From Clostridia bacterium (GTDB taxonomy: Bacteria > Bacillota > Clostridia > Oscillospirales > CAG-272): 7,652 nt of DNA. The stretch covers positions 1 through 7,652 of the forward strand of contig JAKSPW010000062.1 of the NCBI GenBank assembly GCA_024404435.1, written 5' to 3'. Shown piece after piece: positions 6,724 through 7,652 of the stretch (position 1 is its first letter; each line of letters begins with the position of its first letter). The notes beneath the pieces were generated by a model. The model saw only the letters and a program-made list of their open reading frames with translations. It was not told the origin of the DNA and did no database searches. The position numbers were made by a program, and so were the translations under genes.

Positions 6724-7652
6724 ATGTATTTTACTAAGTTCACAGAAAAACCGTTCGAGATCTTCGGACTTGAAGTCATCGACAAAGAAAACGACAAATA
6801 TTACCGCCTGCCCGACGACGAGGTGACGAAGGTCAGCTCCGGCGTACATTGCAGAGCATGGACCTGCGGCGGCGGACGTATCCGCTTCAGAACGAACTCG
6901 AAGGAGATCGCCGTCCGCGTGGAGCTCTACGAAAACAGCGTCGACCCGCTGATACCGCTCCCCGGCTCCGCGGGAGTGGACGTGATCTACGGCTCGGGCG
7001 TAAAATGCAATTACCTCAGCTGCGTCTCCCCCGGAGATTACGAGACGACGAAGTTCGAGGAGCGCTTCACTTATCCGGGTGACGAGAGCATGAACGTCAC
7101 GATCGACATGCCCCGCAACTCGAGCGTCAAAATGATAGAGATCGGCGTCGACGACGGAGCGTCCCTGCTCCCGCCTATTCCGTATTCATACGAGGGAAAG
7201 ATCTGCTACTACGGCTCGTCCATCACCGAGGGCGGATGCGTGACGCATCCCGGCAACGCGTATACCTCGATCCTTTCCCGCTGGCTCGATATCGACCACG
7301 TGAACTACGGCTTCTCCGGCTCCGCCAGAGGCGAGCTCGCGATGGCGGACCTCATCGGCAAGCGCGATTTCAGAGTGATCGTCATTGACTACGACCACAA
7401 CGCGCCGGACACGGAATTCCTCAGAAACACTCACGAGCCGTTCTTCAAGCGCATCAGAGAGTGGCATCCCGAGACGCCCATCGTCATCATGAGCCGTCCG
7501 AGCTTCGACTCGAATATCGAAGAGTCGGTCGAGCACCGCGAGGTCATCAGACAGACGTATCTCAACGCGGGCGCGGCGGGCGACAAGAACGTATATTTCA
7601 TCGACGGCGAGATGGTGTTCGGCGAGCTCGGCAGAGAGTGCTGCCGCGTCGA
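6724..7652 (+). CDS. SGNH/GDSL-type hydrolase with N-terminal beta domain (3' end beyond window)
   Basis: My translation gives 309 complete residues before the right edge. A beta-rich N-terminal domain (about 1-150), without a visible signal peptide, precedes an SGNH esterase domain. Block I is YYGSSITEGG (162-171) with Ser166 as nucleophile; the usual GDS is GSS here. Block II is NYGFSGSARGE (194-204). Block III is DYDHNAP (222-228) with Asn226. The last codons read CCRV plus GA, where the family's DxxH pair should begin, so the catalytic Asp/His lie at or beyond the edge. Such enzymes remove acyl groups, often acetyl, from glycans or small esters; the substrate is unknown. The two-domain plan recalls carbohydrate-esterase-like acetyl esterases. 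The start has GAGGG 7 nt upstream, and the gene follows the CDF stop by 3 nt, so it belongs to the same operon. It is probably cytoplasmic, given the lack of a leader. Confidence 0.88.
   Translation, partial: MYFTKFTEKPFEIFGLEVIDKENDKYYRLPDDEVTKVSSGVHCRAWTCGGGRIRFRTNSKEIAVRVELYENSVDPLIPLPGSAGVDVIYGSGVKCNYLSCVSPGDYETTKFEERFTYPGDESMNVTIDMPRNSSVKMIEIGVDDGASLLPPIPYSYEGKICYYGSSITEGGCVTHPGNAYTSILSRWLDIDHVNYGFSGSARGELAMADLIGKRDFRVIVIDYDHNAPDTEFLRNTHEPFFKRIREWHPETPIVIMSRPSFDSNIEESVEHREVIRQTYLNAGAAGDKNVYFIDGEMVFGELGRECCRV

Noticed and set aside
1..7652. A CRISPR array, insertion sequence, tRNA or other mobile element
   Set aside because: I saw no spaced direct repeats, terminal inverted repeats with a transposase, or tRNA-like folds. 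The window is densely filled by the seven genes described.

Overview
The window is a chromosomal segment of a Firmicute, most likely an uncultivated Clostridia-type bacterium. Three things suggest this: a DUF951 gene, which I associate with Firmicutes; strong GGAG/GAGG-type ribosome binding sites; and consensus-like vegetative promoters with extended -10 elements. Coding DNA is GC-rich and the single real intergenic gap is strongly AT-rich. I see no transposase, integrase, phage structural gene, CRISPR array, tRNA or rRNA. The organism call is inference from gene content only.

Layout. The window consists of two divergent gene clusters separated by a gap of about 220 bp (4701-4918). The minus-strand cluster reads from the gap towards position 1: a small DUF951 protein, a large YfhO-family membrane protein (probable GT-C glycosyltransferase), ruvA, and ruvB cut by the left edge. 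Its genes overlap by 8 and 4 nt and are then separated by 2 nt, so they are almost certainly co-transcribed and translationally coupled. The plus-strand cluster reads to the right edge: an uncharacterised 211-residue protein that looks like a remote ThyX-like protein without the catalytic motif, a CDF-type cation exporter with a duplicated C-terminal domain (4-nt overlap), and an SGNH/GDSL hydrolase (3-nt gap) cut by the right edge.

The gap holds two back-to-back promoters of nearly the same design: TTTAC(A/T), a 17-bp spacer, then TGA-TATAAT. Between them is a perfect 10-bp inverted repeat, AAAAAACTGC/GCAGTTTTTT, and the minus promoter also has a 14-bp dyad filling most of its spacer. This is the only region with visible regulatory structure.

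How the genes work together. RuvA and RuvB form the Holliday-junction branch-migration motor. DUF951 and YfhO share their transcript, but no functional link is evident. In the plus cluster the CDF protein probably exports Mn(II) or another divalent metal. The ThyX-like protein and the SGNH esterase have no established link to metal export, so the operon is suggestive but unexplained. I found no clear new multi-gene system; the best candidates for a second look are the ThyX-like protein and the mirrored divergent promoter region.
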